In this document: positions 37,496-48,433 of the stretch, piece after piece
How positions within the stretch are numbered: position 1 is the stretch's first letter
How the letters are laid out: each line of letters opens with the position of its first letter
The notes under the pieces: model-generated
Told to the model about the DNA's origin: nothing
The model's database searches: none
The model's input: the letters and a program-made list of their open reading frames with translations, nothing else
Program-made: the position numbers and the translations under genes
Assembly: GCA_032207245.1 (NCBI GenBank)
Contig: CM063502.1
Span: forward strand, 63,677,544 to 63,741,543
Origin: Pardosa pseudoannulata
Taxonomy: Eukaryota > Arthropoda > Arachnida > Araneae > Lycosidae
Length of the DNA: 64,000 nt
Reading direction: 5' to 3'

Positions 37496-38636
37496 GGCTT
37501 TCCCTCCCATTCTCTTTGTACTCATACTTTTCCATTTCAGTGGCCCTATTAACCATGGCCTCTTTATTACTCTGGTTCCTTTCGAACCCCCTATCCACTT
37601 TCGGACAGTCCCTTTCATAATGGCCCTTCGATCCACAAGCGAAGCAATTAGAGCTGGCCTGTTTATTGCTCTGGTTTCTTTTCAACCCCCTGCCTACGTT
37701 CGGACAGTCCCTTTTGAGATGGTCGCTAGCTCCACAGGCGAAACAACCAGTCTCCCTTTCTTTGACACTTTCCCTCCTACGGTCATTACAAGCTCCCTTC
37801 GAATAACCATTGTCTCTCCCCATTAGTTCACTCCCCGTCGTGAAAAAGTAACTTTTTCCCGCAGCTGAGAAAAATTGGTCGCATTCCTGGGCTAACGCCT
37901 TCGGCTTAAACCAGGACTCTCCCTGCCTTACAAGAATATGAGAAGCAGTTTCCTCATCCAAAGACGACATAATTTTATCTGCCACAATTAATTGATTGAC
38001 CGTTTCAAAATCATGTGCCCCCCTCAATTTACAATAGTAGCTCCACGCCGCGGTCAAACGTGAAGCATATTGCATGAAATTTTCGTCCGCATTCCACCTA
38101 GCTCTCCGAAAAATTTCAAGACACGCCTTCGGCGAAGGTTCAAATTTTTTTAACACCAGTTTTTTAACCACTTCATAATCACCATACTGGTCACTTTCCA
38201 ATTCCGAGGATAAATTTGCGGCTTTTTCTCCCAAAAGACCTAACAGAATTCTCGCCTTTAGCTCCTCTGCTACTTTTTCGAAAGCAAATGCCTTCTCTAA
38301 ACTGGAAAAGAAGAAATTCCACCCCTCCGGTTTGGAAGGAACCTTGACCGTGAGTAATCGTATGGTACGAATTATTTCGTCCACCGATTTTTCCCGACTA
38401 CTCCCGTCATTACTGCTTAAACTGCTTCTGTTTCCCATTGCTCTCTCGGTTTCCAATGCTTGCACCCTTAGCCTTTCCATTTCCAATTCGTGTGCCCTGT
38501 TTTTATCTCTCTCTTCTGCCCGCTTCTCTTTAATCCCTTCAAGCCAATTTTTTATAGTTTCCTCATCAAAATCCCCACTCAAAATCGAGTCTCTCAACTG
38601 TATTTTTGTTGCCTCTCCGGGAATTTCCTTTCCCAT
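37473..38636 (-). CDS. gag: Gag polyprotein of the LTR element
   Basis: 387 codons, uninterrupted. An acidic/basic coiled N-terminus (about 20-66, EKRAEERDKNRAHELEMERL) is followed by a capsid-like helical domain (about 88-265, including EGWNFFFSSLEKAFAF and ECDQFFSAAG) of the SCAN-like type seen in arthropod gypsy Gags, and two CCHC knuckles, CFACGASDHLKRDCP (about 298-312) and CFACGSKGHYERDCP (about 331-345), in a 33-residue tandem duplication. Gag would form the particle that packages the RNA. The methionine at 38636 is preceded by an AT-rich leader of about 580 bp after the 5' LTR. The frame ends shortly after the 16-bp duplication, probably an artificial end. Confidence 0.85.
   Translation of the reverse strand: MGKEIPGEATKIQLRDSILSGDFDEETIKNWLEGIKEKRAEERDKNRAHELEMERLRVQALETERAMGNRSSLSSNDGSSREKSVDEIIRTIRLLTVKVPSKPEGWNFFFSSLEKAFAFEKVAEELKARILLGLLGEKAANLSSELESDQYGDYEVVKKLVLKKFEPSPKACLEIFRRARWNADENFMQYASRLTAAWSYYCKLRGAHDFETVNQLIVADKIMSSLDEETASHILVRQGESWFKPKALAQECDQFFSAAGKSYFFTTGSELMGRDNGYSKGACNDRRRESVKERETGCFACGASDHLKRDCPNVGRGLKRNQSNKQASSNCFACGSKGHYERDCPKVDRGFERNQSNKEAMVNRATEMEKYEYKENGRESQWEGKPG
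37480..37511. repeat. 16-bp tandem duplication at the gag/protease junction
   Basis: GGCTTTCCCTCCCATT occurs twice back to back (37480-37495, 37496-37511). Sixteen is not a multiple of three, and the shift equals the frame difference between gag and protease. Confidence 0.95.
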
Positions 38637-39215
38637 ATCTCTGAAGCATGAGATCCGCTTTCTTTTCTCTCATTAAGAATGCCATTTTAAAATACACTTA
38701 ATGACCAGAGTAAAAGAAATGAACAAAAAAAAAGTTCCAAACTTTACAGAGATAAAAAATACAGTAATAATGAACAAACAAAGTACACAAGAAACCACAT
38801 AAAAGAAATCATACAACTTATGCACATTTACACTGCTAGCACCTTAGCAATAACTTATTTAAGTTACTAAAAAAATAAATTTTTTGAACAATTAAGAGAG
38901 AAAAAAAAACACTAATCATACCAATAAATCATATCACAATTAACGATTCGCGAGTTTTCCGTTGCACCCCAAATCAACACAACCACGCAATAGAATCTGC
39001 GAAACAAGAAAATTCATGCATCTACCTTTGCTAGATGACACGATGCTCGGGCCTGGTTTCGCTGGTCAGGTTTTCCGATAGCTTCCCTCATTACTCTTGT
39101 TCATTCTCGTTGAACTCTCTGGTAGCACGCTGCTGTTCGCTTTCTCCCCGTCATTCAGTCCTCTTGACTTGAAGACATCAAGTTGTCGGCACAGGCGCCA
39201 CTCTTGATTACCATT
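38637..39215 (-). other. 5' leader of the LTR element
   Basis: Untranslated leader between the 5' LTR and gag; the part near the LTR is GC-richer, the rest AT-rich. No long frame fits the element's strand apart from one crossing the LTR edge. The packaging signal would be expected here. Confidence 0.6.
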
Positions 39216-39765
39216 TGTCAACACCTCGCACGTCCCCGGCTGCACTTTCTGAAGTCTGCACGCCACGTTCTATACCTGCCCGCCTATTTTTACTGGAGCA
39301 GGTATCTTGGGTTCGCTTAAAGCCTATGTGGCCGACAATTAATCACAGCAGCGACAAAACTCTTGACTAAACATTTATTATTAAGAAGATTTAAAAAAAA
39401 CATAAGTACACTTCAATTCATACTCGAACAGGGCTCAAAATAAGACCGAGGACAAAAACAAATAGTGCTGAGCGGAAACACCTCTCTCGGTCTCAGCCCC
39501 TTTCAGAAGAATGTCCGTTCCCCGTCGCTCCGACCGGGCATCTACTTTTCACTCCTCTTGTCCGGGGTGGAATCCCCCCCCCTCGGTCAAGTTTTCGCCT
39601 CCACGGGAAAATGTCTTTCTCCGCAGCTGGCGTGGGCGGGATCGAATCTCTCGCTCCCCTCCTGTAGAACTTGCTCACCCCCTCTCGGGGTGTCCGTCTT
39701 CGGCCGCCGAAAAAAAAACCAGGGGCCCATGTAACACCAACTCGAGTCTTGAGTCTAGTATTACA
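39216..39765 (-). repeat. 5' LTR
   Basis: 550 bp, same ends as the 3' LTR. TTTATTA in the opposite orientation (AATAAA on the element strand, near 39372) could be the polyadenylation signal. Confidence 0.9.
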
Positions 39766-39770
39766 ATCTG

Positions 39771-40835
39771 TTTAATGGTACTGATTCTCATCTGGTTTAT
39801 CTGCAGCAGAACAAATAAATATGATTGAGTATAATGACAATTCATTAAAATAAAGTAGGAATTAACTAACAGCAAAAGGTGAATACCCACCCTTAAATGC
39901 TAAATTTATAATTATAAATTTATAATTATGTGACATTCACTTTTCAGCAGTTAATGTTATAAGATCAAAGTATTGTGTGATAATCAGTGAGGAAATGGAA
40001 ATTAATGAAGCTGCTTCACCAAGTTTACGCATCACACTGAATATCAGATTTATTAAAATTTGTCCACTAAATTTTTGTGTAACTTAAACTGTGTTTTAAT
40101 TTATTTTTACCTAACCTACACGATTGTCTATTTACTAAAAAGTTCAATACTTTGTTTCAGTTTTTAATGAGTGTACTTCACATTACCTTGTAGCAAATTT
40201 AATTTTAAAAAAGTACTTTTTTAAAATTCTATTTGTCAAAAATATGCACATTAAAATTCCCACGAGTTGTTTAGAAAGAAAACTAAATCGCAAATAGCTA
40301 CATCTAGCTCAGATTTTATTAATAGCTTTAAACATATCATTATTTGAATGAGATAAGAGAAAAATAATAGCATTTATCCAAAGTATACTGGATATCTTTT
40401 AAAAGAAATAAAAATTTAAAAAAAATTATGATTTTACAACTTTAGATTTAAAGATAAATTTTAGAAATGTGAATTATCAAACAATTTTTTTCTAGCTTTA
40501 ATAAAACTAATAATTTATACAAATAATTTTGATCACTTAGAAAATTAAATTAACACCATGCAGTAAACATTAGTCCCTTATTGTTAACTAACACATAATA
40601 AAAGATATAATGGCTGCTGCTTCAGTAATTCCAAGCATTAAATGTTATTTCCTGATCATATATTAAAATTTTTTATAATAGTTTGATAGAAAATGTTGGA
40701 AATGCAACAATTTTATTTAAAAAATTAATGTATTTAATGTAAGCCTCGAACATCACATGTATCTTGCCATTTGATTTGAATTTAAAATCGATTTTACCTT
40801 ACAACCGAACTTTAGCGAAATACATTGTAAGGAGG
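39771..40835. other. AT-rich DNA without recognisable feature
   Basis: Contains a short inverted repeat AATTTATAATTATAAATT near 39902. Nothing else can be supported. Confidence 0.45.
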
Positions 40836-40841
40836 CTTCTG

Positions 40842-40919
40842 ATTGGCTCGTTGATGAAATGTAAGCTTCACTCTCATTGGCTGTTCAGGGCCGCGGACAA
40901 TCTTTTAGGCTATTTAAGG
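40842..40919 (+). promoter_or_regulatory. CCAAT/TATA promoter-like cassette, copy c
   Basis: ATTGGCTCGTTGATG (40842) and ATTGGCTGTTCAGGGCCGCG (40876), followed by TATTTAAGG at 40911-40919. About 75 nt are nearly the same as the minus-strand cassette at 30152-30228, with substitutions spread outside the boxes. Sequence downstream of GGTCTAGT differs and soon becomes gypsy pol, so any gene formerly attached is cut off. Confidence 0.45.
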
Positions 40920-40986
40920 TCTAGTAACCTTTCGTGCGCTTGGATAGCAATCAACAAAACTTATTCACTTTTTCATAGAGTCAAAA

Positions 40987-41811
40987 TCTGTTGATAATAG
41001 ATAGGCGTAAGGAATTATATGTTTGCAAAAGACTTGTGTATGGATTAAATGGGGATTCTCTACTTTGGCAACGTTATATAGATGGATTATTTCTAGGTAT
41101 GGAAGGGGTTAAAGTTTTAATCGGTGATTCTAGAATAACCGGAAGTAATGAATTATCACATTTGATAGCCCAGAGGAATTTTTCAAAAACTGTTAAGCAC
41201 ATAGGTTGAAACTCAATTTAAATGAAAGCCATTTTTCAAAAATACCATAAATTTTTTAGGATATAAAGTTGATGCAGACTGGGTCAACAAGACAAACAAG
41301 AAAAGTTTTGAGAATTTTAAAGATTCGGGTACCAAAGGATGTGCAAAAGAGTATAAGTTTTATAGGATTAGTAAACTTTTATGGTAAATTTTGTAAGTAT
41401 TTAGCTACCACCGCATATCCCCCAATAATCTGAGGCATTACATTAAGACGGCTGGTTAAACGACTGTCGAGTAGCTTTTGAGCAAATAAAGAAGAAAAAA
41501 TTTTAAACATATTCGCTCAAGAAACCTTAGTTCATTATGATTCGAAACTGCCTTTAACTTTAGCTAGCGAAGCATTACCTATTGGTATTTAATGTGTGCT
41601 ATCTCATCTATACCCTACATATCGTATAGCGGGATAGCTTTTGTATCAAAAAGTTTGATCAAGAAAGAACAGAAATATTTTCAAACCAATAGAGAAAGTT
41701 CTGGCCATATTCTGGGCAGTTAAGAATATGTATGTGCACCTTAAAGTTAGACGATTTACGCAAATGACTGACCATAAGCCGTTAGTAGCAGTATTTGGAT
41801 CGAAACTGGTA
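40987..41811 (+). pseudogene. Ty3/gypsy pol fragment (element 2): RT to RNase H
   Basis: Pieces in order: CKRLVYGLN with WQRYIDG (RT palm), VKVLIGDSRITGS in the place of the F-x-D-D box (mutated to IGD), the thumb (SFIGLVNFYGKFCKYLATTA with changes), the RNase H active region (LTLASEALPIGI) and TDHKPLVAVFGSKL (RNase H end). Stops and frameshifts are frequent. It ends exactly at the 8-bp target of a hAT-like insertion and resumes at 45986. It belongs to the Ty3/gypsy group but is a different lineage from element 1 at 11480-17990. Confidence 0.8.
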
Positions 41812-41884
41812 TTACCAATCATGGGCGTAATTTGGGGGCGGGGGGGGGGCAATTGCTCCCACAGAAATTTTAGAGGAGGGGCAA

Positions 41885-42720
41885 ACTTATAATTTTGCCC
41901 CTCCAGATTTTTAAGGTTTTATTCATACATTAAATTGTTGATTCGACATTTTAATGAATGTTAAAGTTAATGTATTTTTATTAATGTGCTTAAGACTTAA
42001 TCCAATCACGGTTATCGTCCTTTCGTGGGGCATTTTTAAAGCAAAAATAAATATTCGAACTTGTAGTTTTGCCCCTGCGAATGTTTTGGGTTTTATTCAA
42101 TACATTAAGTTTCTGACATTTTAATAAATGTTGAAGTTATTCCGTTTTTATTAGTGTGCTAAAGACTTATTCTAATTTCAGTTATCGTCCATTTCTGGAA
42201 CATTTTTAAAGGAAGTATAGGTATACGATTTGTAGTTTTGCCCCTCCAGATTTTTAGAGTTTTATTCATATATTAAATTGTTGATTCGACATTTAGTAAA
42301 TGTTGAAGTTAATCTGTTTTTATTAGTATGCTGAAGACTTATTCTAATTACAGTTGTCGTCTTTTTCTGAGACATTTCTAAAACAAGTATTCGAACTTGT
42401 AGTTTTCCCCTTCCAGATTTTTAGAGTTTTATTCTTATATTAAATTGTTGATTCCACATTTAATGAATGTTGAAGTTAATCTGTTTTTATCAGTGTGAAG
42501 ACTTATTGTAATTACGGTTATCGTCCTTTCCTGAGACATTTTTAAAACAAGTATAGGTAATCGAATTTGTAGTTTTGCCCCTCCAAATGTTTTGGGTTTT
42601 ATTCACACGTTGAATTTTTGACATTTTAATGAATGTTGCAGTTATCCTTTTTTATTAGTGTGCTTAAGATTTATTCTAATTACGGTTATCCTCCTTTCCT
42701 GGGACATTTTTAAAGCAAAA
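41885..42720. repeat. subterminal tandem array, five units of about 165 bp
   Basis: TAGTTTTGCCCCTCCAGATT or close variants recur at about 41893, 42065, 42231, 42399 and 42570. These are the reverse complement of the units at 15738-16545. Confidence 0.85.
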
Positions 42721-42729
42721 CTGATTAAA

Positions 42730-43950
42730 GAGCTATTTCCCCCTAAAAAATCTTGTCTTGAATCGAACTTTTTATACTTAGAGAGGAAATTGCACATCTG
42801 GTCGCATAAGTTTCGTATAACCTAAGGCTCTACTATTCCTGGAATAGTTTGCAAGACTGGGCTAGGCATATTACTAATCAATTAAATAAACGTCATGTTA
42901 AACAGAGATGGCATAATTTAAGTCTTAAGTATAGAGAATTCGTACAAATATTCCACCCTACCTACAAGGTAGGGGGGGATTCCTCTTGTAGCTGTACTTC
43001 ATTATCGGACGAACGAACGATTTATACAATAAAATTTTAAGTGATAGACTTAGCAAGAGGACTGGGTCAAAGGAGTCCATCATTCATTTAGGTGATAGAG
43101 TAGTTGTGCTTTAAAAAAAGATATTGCCAACCTTCAACCATTTCAGATTTTCAAATTAGATACGTGTGATACGATTAGATATGTTTCATTAAAGCGTATA
43201 GACTTCCGCTGAAATGGCAAACATCAAGCGAACTGGTAAGTATTTTTTAATATATTTTTTTTTAGTTTTCATGTTTAGCTTTAATGTTTGTGTATCTATA
43301 TAGGTGTACAAGTATTATATATTTTGGAAAAAGAATTAAAAGGTCATCAAAAGTTTTTAAAAGCTACTTCAATCAGCGAGATCCTTAAAAATTGGGTTCT
43401 TGAAATCTTTAATTTTAAACTAGGCCCCATAAGATAACCTTAAAAACATTTATAAATTTCTTAAATTTTCATGCCAAAAAGGGACGTATTTTGTTTGATT
43501 TAGATTCCATTCTTTGTATTATTTAATTTGTATTATTTCATTTAATTGCATAAGTAATCATCAACTTATATAGTTTTTGAGCTAAAAATGATTTTTATCA
43601 GTGAAAGAAAAAAAATATTTATGTACTGAAATAGTCTGTAGTGTTTGGATAATATTTATTATAAATTTCGGTTACCAAAATTCTTACCGTTGAAATAATA
43701 TTAAAGAGACATATTTAAATATGTAAGTTTGTTTCCTAGTTTATAAAAGTTAAAATTTTAATGCAAAATATATCTTTGGAGTTTAATGTTTTAAATACTA
43801 AAATGCGGTTAATACTTTTAGTTTTAGCATTTTAATTTAATTTAACTGAAAGCATTTTCATGGTATATATAACATTTTTGTATACCTATTATTTTTTTAT
43901 TGATATCTTTAATTTTGTCTCCTAATTTTTTCCTATATATCTTTATATTT
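42730..43950. other. unassigned core of hAT-like copy 2
   Basis: Includes a 63-codon frame (KQRWHNLSLKYREFVQIFHP) and, near 43085, GDRVVVL; both look like retroelement debris but cannot be placed. The rest is AT-rich. Confidence 0.35.
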
Positions 43951-45126
43951 ATACTATGTAGATGTCATTAAAATTGTATTATAATGGTGGATATTACGAA
44001 AATTTACATTTAAATATCAGCTTTGAGTTACGAAACTTTCTATACGTATAAATTGAAGTATTAGTAAATTAATCACAGATTTTTCTTTATTTAAAATCCG
44101 ATGTGTTTAAAAATCAGTTTTTATTCGAATATTTTTTAATATTTAAAATGCTCCTCGTCCTAGCGACCTAACTTGTTAAAGATTTTTTAAAAAAATGTTT
44201 AGCAAATGCTTCTATTTTGTTTTAAAACAATCTGGATTATCCACTTTAAATTTTGACTTTATTACAGTTATTAAAACTAAATTTAAATTTAGATATACGT
44301 CATGGAAATTCAACGTGCACTTAAAAAATATTTCAATTAAATTAACTATTCAGTTTATCTGCAAAATAATAACTCCTAGCTGTTCAATTATATTTATAAG
44401 AATCAAAAAAGGTAAAATTAGAAGAAAAAATTAATGTACAAGGAACATTTTAAAAATTAACAAAAGATTTCGAAATATTGATGTTAAAAAACCACCTAAC
44501 TTAAGAAATTTTTAAAATGTAATTTTGATAGGTTTGGCATTAATGTCAATTCAATATTTAAATAAAACTGAAAATAAACCCTGATAAAGTTAGTTCCCCC
44601 CCATGACGGAAACTAACAATTCAAAGTACGTCATTCGTTTGATCATTGTTTGATCAGATTTGATCAACATATTTCATCGTTTGATCAATTAAAAAAATTC
44701 TAAAATTCTCTAAGAGGTGGGAGAATAACCTTATGGATTTTTTAAAATGATCTTATAAACATGAACAATATATCATTCGAATAAGAGTCATTAGATCAAC
44801 CATTTTGGGGGTTTATTTAATACCGAAAATGCCCCCAAAGGTGTCCCAAAATCAAAAATTTCACCCCCCCACATGTTAGAATTTTGGGACAGTTATAGTG
44901 TTATTCGAAAGAACATCATTAGTCCCCGATTTAAACAACTATTTTTGGCGTTTGATCAGTACCAGAAGAGGCTCAAAACAATAAATTTATCCCTTCTTCC
45001 AAATAGGGGCAATTATTCCGACAATTGGGGGGAGGGTTCTTATGTCAGAATTTAGGTACAATTTTACTGCCATTCGAATGAGCATGGTTAGATCAGATAC
45101 GAAAATACCAGAGTGTCCCCAAATGT

Positions 45127-45295
45127 GCAGACGAAAGATGGTCCAATGCTGCTTTATGGTGCCGGAGTTCATGGATTCGAATCCCGCTGAGGGCATGGTT
45201 GTTCGTAGCCTTTCAGGATCGGCTTTAAGCAGTAGGTCTCGGTTTCATTAGCCCTCGTGAGCAAAACAATAGACCGCAGCGCTCCAAATTCAAAC
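45127..45295 (+). repeat. tRNA-derived SINE, same insertion as 12305-12475
   Basis: Flanked by CCCAAATGT (45118-45126, 45296-45304), the complement of the ACATTTGGG duplication in copy 1, and located at the equivalent place of the host element. Box B GGATTCGAATCCC is intact. Confidence 0.9.
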
Positions 45296-45985
45296 CCCAA
45301 ATGTTCACCGAAATTTTAAAGTTCAATCGTGTTAATAATTTCGAATAATCCTAATTATTAGATTTATAATATGTAAGAACTGCAGAATATACTGAAATCT
45401 TAATATTAGTGTTCCATTGGTGAACGAAACACTCATTTAAGCTAATTTGAAAAGTAAAACAATACTTACATTTTAATGATAACGTGTGTTTCATTGAAGA
45501 GGAGAAAGATAGAGAAGAAAAAAACTATTGAGATTGATATGTAGTATTATGCATTCAAGAAAATAAATTGTGTCTATAACTTTGGTAAAAATAAATTTGT
45601 ATTTTAAATTTGAAAAAACCAGCTTAATTCAATTTTACGTAATTGAATTTTTTTTTACTTAGTTGATTTATCAGGTATTTACCGCTTAATCTGACTTCCC
45701 TTCCATCGCGACAGATATATTTGCACGCTTGGTGAGTACATTTTTCGGAAGAATAAACGAAAGGAACCTTCATGTTTTGTAATTTGCATAGATTTTACAG
45801 ATTTGTTAAGATTTTGTCATTATAGCTAAATAAACAATAATAAAAATAATAGTTAAAAAAGGTAGTTAAAGTAGTAAGTAGTTAAGGTAGTTAAAAAATA
45901 ACTACCATTTTAGGATTATCGAGTATTAATTATTGAAAACTTTTGCCCCCCCCCCCCAAGTTGAAACTGCCTAGTTACTCCTATG

Positions 45986-46075
45986 TTACCAATGTTGGTT
46001 GCTACGAAATTGTTGCATTATGCATTAATATCATAATCTTTCAGATTCGATATAGTATTAAGGGGTACTCATGAC
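45986..46075 (+). pseudogene. Ty3/gypsy element 2, RNase H continuation
   Basis: Translates as LPMLVATKLLHYAL followed by FRFDIVLRGT, directly continuing VAVFGSKL before the hAT-like insertion. It stops at the next insertion (46076). Confidence 0.75.
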
Positions 46076-46490
46076 TAGGGCTGGACGATATTAGAAGTTT
46101 AATATCGCCATATATCCTTAAATGTATATTGATATTATTGATATATCGAGATAATAATTTAAAGTAGGAGGGTATAATACTCTTTTTGAATAACCTTAGC
46201 TTTTTTTTTCATTCTAAACCTTTTTTTTTCCTGGTAATTAAAATTTTTTAAATTACAATTTGATTAAAAAAATTAGTATTTCTGAAAGATAAAAAATACC
46301 CTTTTTAGGAGTAATTCATTTTAACACTTAAAAGAAAAATTTATTTATGTTGTCTAAATGCAATTTGTGCACATACTAAACAAAATTGTTTATTAAAATT
46401 GGAAACCATTACTGCTAATTTACATTTGCCTATTTATGCTAAGTTATATTTCTCCCAAATCGCAATTAAATTCCTTTTATTGGTAAATTG

Positions 46491-46629
46491 ATCTTCAGTA
46501 TCGGATATCGCGGGTTCGAAATCCGTTCCCGGCATGGATGTTTGTAGCCGTTCGGAATAAGCTTTAAATAGTAGGCGTCGGTCAATAGCGTTCATAGAAC
46601 AAAGATACTAGACCATAGCTATCCAAATC
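46491..46629 (+). repeat. tRNA-derived SINE
   Basis: GGGTTCGAAATCCG (box B with one extra base), GCATGGATGTTTGTAGCCG and TAGTAGGCGTCGG identify the main family. Confidence 0.75.
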
Positions 46630-46843
46630 TTAACGGTTTTATCGGTCCAGTAGCCGACAGGTGGAAGAGTAATATGACTTTTAGCTTTCAGCGCTGAAAA
46701 CTGATAAGTTATAAGCTAAATATATGACTCGGGTATTTTAAAATTAGTCGTACGCATTAATGAACATATCAATTTTAGCTTTTGAGATCACTATGCACGA
46801 AATATTTATAAACAGAAAAGGCCGCAACTTAACAGAATTACGC

Positions 46844-47951
46844 TGTAACGTATCCAGTCCCTGTTTTAGGTGTCACAATGAAGAAGCAGGTGTTTCTTGA
46901 ATAAATGATTTATTAACACCTTACAGCTATATACACATTTCTAGGTACACAATACAAAAACAATTCACAAGCATGTGAAACACTAGACGTAGGCCTAAAT
47001 AGAGACGTATGAAAAAGGGTCCCTGCCGAATGGTTTAGTAACCGACGGAAGATAACAACTCGGTAGTTTCGAATAAAAGTTCTAGGTAGTAATTATGTAG
47101 GCAGTAGACTCAATTAGACGACAGTTTGAAGTAGCAATTGGTATCTTCGAAGAAGATAAAACAAAGTCTGAATTAATACGAGGAATACACGTTCAATCCT
47201 GAAGACGATCGAATTAAAAGAAAACCTAATCACAGGGTATCGCTATCAATCTCAGAAAGAACTATATCCCAAGGTGGGATTTTCGCTAAGAGAAATTCTC
47301 CGATGGAGAGACTGGTCAAGACGACCTCCGAGTTAGCTGACTGCTAGCTAACTCCTAAAAAAGAAGTGATCCCAAGGTGGGATTATCCCTAAGGAAACTC
47401 TCTGATAGAGAGACTGGTCAAGGTGACCTCCGAATTAGCTGGTTCTAGCTAATTCCTAAAGAAGTGATCGAAAGGTGGGATTATCGCTAAAGAAACTTTT
47501 CGATAGAAAGACTGGTCAAAGTGACCTCCGAATTAGCTGGTTGATAGCTACTTCTTTAAAAACAATCTTCTCGTCTCTTTTTTAGGGGAGGGGCCTCTAA
47601 GAGAGGGAGCCTCACCCACAATTTCATTATTGGATCATCTGGCGATGACCTCACCTTCAACCAACTGGATTGGTCTGGGCTAGACAATCACCGGCCCCAA
47701 ACCCAGGAGTTTCTGGAATTCGTGTCGGCGAAGATCCAATGTCACAGCATTCCTTTGTAGTGCCGATGGTCATATTGCATTCTGTCAGTCTGGGCACCGG
47801 GTTGTCTGGTCTGTTGTTTCCCTACTGTAGGACACAAAAGTCTAGACATCGTGGTGCCGGGGAAAGCAACCCTTTGTATCCACATAAGCGAAGTTCATTT
47901 CTTAAAGCAAAGTTCTTTGATGTAGACACACCGTTAAATCACGCCGTTACA
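46844..47951. repeat. solo LTR with internal tandem repeats
   Basis: TGTAACG at 46844 and CGTTACA at 47951, bounded by the 4-bp duplication ACGC (46840-46843, 47952-47955). At 1108 bp it is a long LTR. No internal retroelement sequence is attached, so recombination between LTRs probably removed the rest. Its last 330 bp match 54520-54848. Confidence 0.8.
47266..47560. repeat. three tandem repeats of about 98 bp within the LTR
   Basis: Units start at 47266, 47369 and 47467 with ATCCCAAGGTGGGAT (third diverged to ATCGAAAGGTGGGAT), each with GAGACTGGTCAAG and GACCTCCGA. Each unit holds a short inverted repeat (ATCCCAAGGTGGGAT) and TTAGCTG/CTAGCTAA. Confidence 0.9.
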
Positions 47952-48433
47952 ACGCTCTTAAACAGAAAAGACTGCAAAAGAAACTATTTAGCCATACTTC
48001 GCTACATTACTTTTTTTTTTTGTAATTCCTGGGAGAAACGAAATAATTGTATGTCTCAAAAATTTGAATTTCAGTAGGAAAGGATTAATTTTGATATTTT
48101 TTTAACTTTTCTTTTTCTCGGATTCTCTGAACACAATAAATATTCCGTCTGAAAAATTCATTTTTCTAAATTTCATGCAGATTTTTTAATTGATAAGAAT
48201 AAAATTCGGATGATCCAGTGAAATTCAGTAAATCAAAATTTAAAATTAATAAAAAATTGCTTGATAAATTATTAAAAATAAATAATGGGACTTGAAAATA
48301 ATATCTTAATTTTGAAAAATAAAAAGACAGTTGTTTTCGGCAATTTAGATTGCGATATTCTAGAGCACGGTGATATTTCAAATAGCTTCATAAATTAGAC
48401 CGCGCCTTCGGAAAAACTGCACATAGATCTAAA

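Larger units (their letters stand above)
35640..39765 (-). mobile_element. LTR retrotransposon with intact ends, pol-deleted
   Basis: Two LTRs (35640-36193 and 39216-39765) are bordered by a perfect 5-bp target duplication ATCTG (35635-35639 and 39766-39770). The LTRs start TGT and end ACA. Transcription is on the minus strand. Next to the 3' LTR is a purine tract AGAAGGGGCG (36194-36203), and next to the 5' LTR a TGG-starting primer-binding candidate (39211-39214 inward). Gag and protease fill the inside; most RT, RNase H and all integrase are lost, so the 4.1-kb element is non-autonomous. Ty3/gypsy affinity is inferred from Gag and the pol scraps. Confidence 0.9.
41820..45985. mobile_element. 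hAT-like DNA transposon, copy 2 (4.17 kb, inverted)
   Basis: Perfect 8-bp target duplication TTACCAAT (41812-41819, 45986-45993). Left end CATGGGCGTAATTTGGGGG and right end, on the other strand, CATAGGAGTAACTAGGCAG match the two ends of 11656-16618 but in swapped order. The right 1.9 kb aligns with 11656-13500. The middle (about 42730-43950) differs from copy 1 and holds short unassigned frames. No transposase is recognised. Confidence 0.85.

Noticed and set aside
37494..38676. Plus-strand frames opposite gag and protease
   Set aside because: They are shadows of the minus-strand Gag and protease; composition and motifs support the minus strand only.
47670..48077. 135-codon frame in the solo LTR
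   Set aside because: It crosses the LTR end and the ACGC target duplication, and the homologous fragment at 54520 does not keep it.
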